In this document: positions 16,001 through 17,581 of the stretch, in pieces
How positions within the stretch are numbered: position 1 is the stretch's first letter
How the letters are laid out: every line of letters starts with the position of its first letter
NCBI GenBank assembly: GCA_023253495.1
Contig: JALRGF010000239.1
Span: 1 to 17,581 of the forward strand
Direction: 5' to 3'
Length of the DNA: 17,581 nucleotides
DNA from: Verrucomicrobiales bacterium
Lineage (GTDB): Bacteria; Verrucomicrobiota; Verrucomicrobiia; Verrucomicrobiales; V1-33
The notes under the pieces: generated by a model
Told to the model about the DNA's origin: nothing
What the model saw: the letters and a program-made list of their open reading frames with translations, nothing else
The model's database searches: none
Program-made: the position numbers and the translations under genes

Positions 16001-17288
16001 GTGTTTCCAAGCCCAGGGCGGCCTTGGGGAGCTGGATTTCGTAGGTGGTGCGTTTGGTGACGGTATTGCGTTTGACGACCGCGCTGGTGCCGCCGGGGCC
16101 GGCCTCATGCATGACAATGACGCCGCCGGGGGCTTCCTCGGTTCCGCCAAGAGCATAGTTATACAAGGCCACTTGCGCATCGCGCGTCGAGTTCGCGATC
16201 ATGAGCTGCACGGAGTCGCCATTCCAAGCGCTGTTGGCGGCGTTTTCATGGTAGTCGTCGGTGACGACAAATCCGAAATACACATTCTCGTCGTCATAGA
16301 CGACCTGAACATTGGACGTCTGGTCATCCGGGCCGGTCCAGGTCCCGCCGGCGTATGGCTCGAAATTCACCAAGGTACCGGCGGCCGCGGAACCTTTGGG
16401 GATGGAGAACCGGGGGTCGGCCAGAAGCTGCGCGCCGCGCCATTCACCCAGTTCGCCGTCGAGGACAATCGGGTTGGCCGCCTTGATTCCGGTGTAAAAT
16501 TCCTTGCCCGGTTCGATGTCGTTGTTCTGCTGTCGCGGAGGCGGTGGCGCCGCCAAGGTGACGAGGGCAGTTTCAGAAGGACTTTTACCGAAAACAAGGG
16601 CATGGGCACCCAACCCCCCCCACCCTCGCTGGCCCGGCGTGTCTTTGTCGCCGTCATTGATGGCCATGCCGAGACCGAACTGCACTCCGGCAGCCAGTTC
16701 CTCAAGCCCCAAGGAGGCTTTGGGAAGCTGGATTTCGTACGTGGTCCTCTTGGTCGCGGTGTCGCGCGTGACGATGGCGGTGGTGCCGCCGGGGCCGGCC
16801 TCGTGCATGATGATGACGGAGCCAAGCGCTTCTTCGACGCCGCCGAGCGCGTAATTGTACAGGGCGATTTGTCCGTCGCGCGTGCCATTGGCGATCATGA
16901 GCTGTACTGAATCGCCATTCCATGCGCTGTTAGCCGCGTTCTCATGGTAGTCGTCGGTGACGACAAATCCGAAATAGACGTTCTCATCGTCGTAGACGAC
17001 CCGCACGTTGGACGTGTGATCGTCCGGTCCGGTCCAGGTCCCTCCGGCGTACGGCTCGAAATTGACCAGAGTGCCGGCGTCACCCGACCCCTTGGGGATG
17101 GAAAACCGGGGGTCAGCCAACACGTCAGCGCCGGTCCACTCGGAAAGATTGCCGTCGAGGACAATCGGATTGACCGCTTTTTTGGCGGTGTAGAACTCTT
17201 TGCCAGGCTCAATGTCGTTAGCCTGTGCGAGACAGGCGATAAAACAGGAAGCCACAGCCGCGGTGAACGGGACGAGTTTGGCGAACAT
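13026..17288 (-). CDS. Giant secreted protein: three CBM9-like modules, PA14-TSP3-PA14, C-terminal beta domain
   Basis: The product is 1420 residues with a signal peptide (MFAKLVPFTAAVASCFIACLAQA, mature from NDIEPGKE at 24). Three tandem CBM9/DOMON-like modules follow at 24-255, 256-480 and 481-704; each starts NDIEPGKE and has DENVYFGFVVTDDYHEN (TENVYFG in the third), SAWNGDSVQLM, MHEAGPGGT and GQRGWGGLGAHALVFGKSP. A linker (705-813, Ig-like) leads to a PA14-like domain (814-976, NSDDGFSLRIDG), five TSP3 calcium-binding repeats (1000-1130, DTDGDGMLDVYE type), a second PA14-like domain (1140-1298, NSDDGFSLLVDG) and a C-terminal beta domain ending SFFRIRKL. CBM9 and PA14 modules bind carbohydrate in other proteins, so an outer-surface or secreted glycan-binding or adhesin role is inferred. 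No catalytic domain or sorting tail was found. No Shine-Dalgarno is seen. Transcription ends at 12939-12967. Confidence 0.9.
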   Translation of the reverse strand: MFAKLVPFTAAVASCFIACLAQANDIEPGKEFYTAKKAVNPIVLDGNLSEWTGADVLADPRFSIPKGSGDAGTLVNFEPYAGGTWTGPDDHTSNVRVVYDDENVYFGFVVTDDYHENAANSAWNGDSVQLMIANGTRDGQIALYNYALGGVEEALGSVIIMHEAGPGGTTAIVTRDTATKRTTYEIQLPKASLGLEELAAGVQFGLGMAINDGDKDTPGQRGWGGLGAHALVFGKSPSETALVTLAAPPPPRQQNNDIEPGKEFYTGIKAANPIVLDGELGEWRGAQLLADPRFSIPKGSAAAGTLVNFEPYAGGTWTGPDDQTSNVQVVYDDENVYFGFVVTDDYHENAANSAWNGDSVQLMIANSTRDAQVALYNYALGGTEEAPGGVIVMHEAGPGGTSAVVKRNTVTKRTTYEIQLPKAALGLETLGGGVQFGLGMAINDGDKDTPGQRGWGGLGAHALVFGKSPSETALVTLATANDIEPGKEYYFASPAPGPIAIDGVLNDWSGVAVLSDPRFAVPKGSGSRGGGTLTLFEAHNGGTWTGPDDQTSAVRIAYDTENVYFGFVVTDDYHENSANSAWNGDSVQLMVANGSQDAQVALYNYALGGIESALGGVIVMHEAGPGGTTAVVNRDTASKRTTYEIKLPTASMGLEELKLGTMFGLGMAINDGDEATPGQRGWGGLGAHALVFGKSPQQTALVTLGIGGSGSPCFLSAISPPTSQNPTRFTFRGNDFEGAVVDPATTKLLIDGVVVNLVASPKSQGAIDFTHTLAAPFTPGTEHIFVIELRDTSGNVTIERSTFVAPLIYASNLVGGGTWTTEHLWTRANPELLDIETAIAALDAANTYPAEDRIVVKTAYIHFDDNAGPPIYVAESRPYPLFDPINGGPGRADHDDFAIRSRGQISVIKPGKHWFVCNSDDGFSLRIDGQEIGSAGLRGRTNTVMPVDLTAGVHDVELIHFERSGGGGVSLFVLKGVTENEPLFGEDSFELVQAWLNPADTDGDGMLDVYEVDNGLNPAVNDAALDKDGDTLTNLAEFQRGTRADKADTDGDGLSDAVETGTGTFVSATNTGTNPLVRDTDLDGLGDGVETNTGVFIGAGNAGTNPFVADTDGDGLSDGTEVRLGSSPVSAASIASVIEGGGQWQTEHVWTRSTLLLNDIDTALAALDDPSQFPAGDSIKLATRYVHFHDNAAPPWFLTLSRPYPLFDQANGGSGFGDREDFAIRSTGQIKVTRAGRIWFNVNSDDGFSLLVDGVEIGTAGLRGRTDTVVPADLTAGLHEVTLVQWERGGGAGCSLLVYRAASEEQPAGVDAESWQLLETVGAPASSLAVTSVAYDKTTSLLNLTFTSEAGATYALEYTTGFQPGGAPTAATKWNVVPGYTAIPGSAGTTTITPLNTASLVTPAGQLPDNRTSFFRIRKL
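15177..17219 (-). repeat. Three tandem ~675-695-bp copies encoding the CBM9-like modules
   Basis: Copies lie at 16524-17219, 15849-16523 and 15177-15848. Long nucleotide stretches are nearly the same in all three, for example around GATGGCCAT at 15283, 15963 and 16660 and the stretch encoding WNGDSVQLM. Copies 1 and 2 are the closer pair; copy 3 differs at its start (EYYFASPAPGPIAIDG) and carries a short Gly-rich insertion after PKGSG. This indicates successive in-frame duplication of one module. Confidence 0.9.
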
Positions 17289-17581
17289 CGGAGTCAGTGT
17301 TGGGTTTATTTAGCCAAACGCCTTGGACGCGCGTGTCATCACTTCGCCACTTGGCAAGGTGATAAGTCGCTGGCACCGGGGCAATTTTGCTGCACCGCGA
17401 ATGCTGCGGCATTTTTGGCGAAATCGTCAAGCTTTCTGTTCGGGAATTTTGCCAGACGCCTCTTTTTCCGGCGAATGCTGAAAGACCGGAGAGGCCCATG
17501 ACGTACCGGGCAGCCGTCTGAATCCCTGCTTTTTTATGAATCGAAACCGAGTTGTTCATGTGATCCTGGTTGCCCTGGGGC
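17289..17581 (-). promoter_or_regulatory. AT-richer leader/promoter region of the 1420-residue protein gene
   Basis: These 293 bases are visibly less GC-rich than the rest of the window and contain several T/A tracts (17385-17388, 17412-17416, 17447-17450, 17463-17467, 17530-17535), three of them in a GGG(C)AATTTTGC-like context. A hairpin at 17340-17361 (CACCTTGCC/GGCGAAGTG on the minus strand, one mismatch, one G-T pair) lies about 50 bases before the ATG. A TAAATA at about 17310 is a possible -10, but no well-spaced -35 was found. A promoter is expected here by position; its exact site is not resolved. Confidence 0.35.

Noticed and set aside
17399..17419. Small hairpin followed by T-run on the plus strand, as a terminator
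   Set aside because: The stem is only about 5 bp and no plus-strand gene ends upstream of it.
17339..17535. Minus-strand open stretch ending ...LDDFAKNAAAFAVQQNC...CQVAK that reads like a protein C-terminus
   Set aside because: There is a stop at its upstream end and no ATG inside, so it could only be a remnant. It may be chance or an ancient gene fragment; without homology evidence it is not called.
17218..17559. 113-codon minus-strand open frame starting MNNSVSIHKKAG upstream of the giant gene
   Set aside because: It overlaps the signal-peptide region of the 1420-residue gene in another frame, has no recognisable domain, and its C-terminal half is a shadow of that gene.

Overview
The window is GC-rich, densely coding bacterial chromosome. 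It probably comes from a member of the Verrucomicrobiota (Opitutae-like). That placement is an inference from the style of the proteins: large secreted proteins with thrombospondin-type-3 (TSP3) calcium-binding repeats, LamG-like, PA14-like and family-9 carbohydrate-binding (CBM9/DOMON) modules, TAT-exported proteins, and an alanine/proline-rich low-complexity protein. There is no rRNA and no universal marker that would fix the taxonomy. No insertion sequence, phage gene or CRISPR array was seen.

Layout. Positions 1-5638 hold a run of minus-strand genes. In transcription order they are an MFS transporter (4385-5638), a disordered Arg/Pro/Glu-rich protein (3130-4242), a TAT-exported protein of unknown function only 10 bases downstream (2424-3119), a SOUL-family lipoprotein (1742-2353) and a TAT-exported GHL10-type glycosidase-like protein (183-1685). 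A possible further minus-strand gene runs off the left edge. A complete tRNA-Ser(GGA) follows on the minus strand (5791-5880), diverging from a secreted alpha/beta-hydrolase (6011-6796, plus strand).

The centre holds a 977-residue secreted protein with LamG-like and TSP3 repeats (6992-9925, minus), divergent from a cytoplasmic cyclophilin-type peptidyl-prolyl isomerase (10028-10537, plus). Next is a GspE/PilB-type secretion or pilus ATPase (10835-12700, minus). The right end is a 1420-residue secreted protein (13026-17288, minus). It is built from three near-identical CBM9-like modules, two PA14-like modules separated by TSP3 repeats, and a C-terminal beta domain. It ends in a clear intrinsic terminator (12939-12967), and a 293-base leader/promoter region lies upstream.

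How the genes fit together: most of the window serves the cell envelope and exterior. Both large proteins, the esterase-like protein, the GHL10 protein and the SOUL lipoprotein carry export signals, and several look suited to binding or processing polysaccharide. The GspE/PilB ATPase could power a secretion or pilus system, but its partner genes are not here. No single pathway links the genes and no obviously new defence or metabolic system is visible. The most unusual items are a GC-rich hairpin repeat shared by the two convergent intergenic regions, the triplicated CBM9 module, the split LamG-like domain, and the near absence of Shine-Dalgarno sequences.
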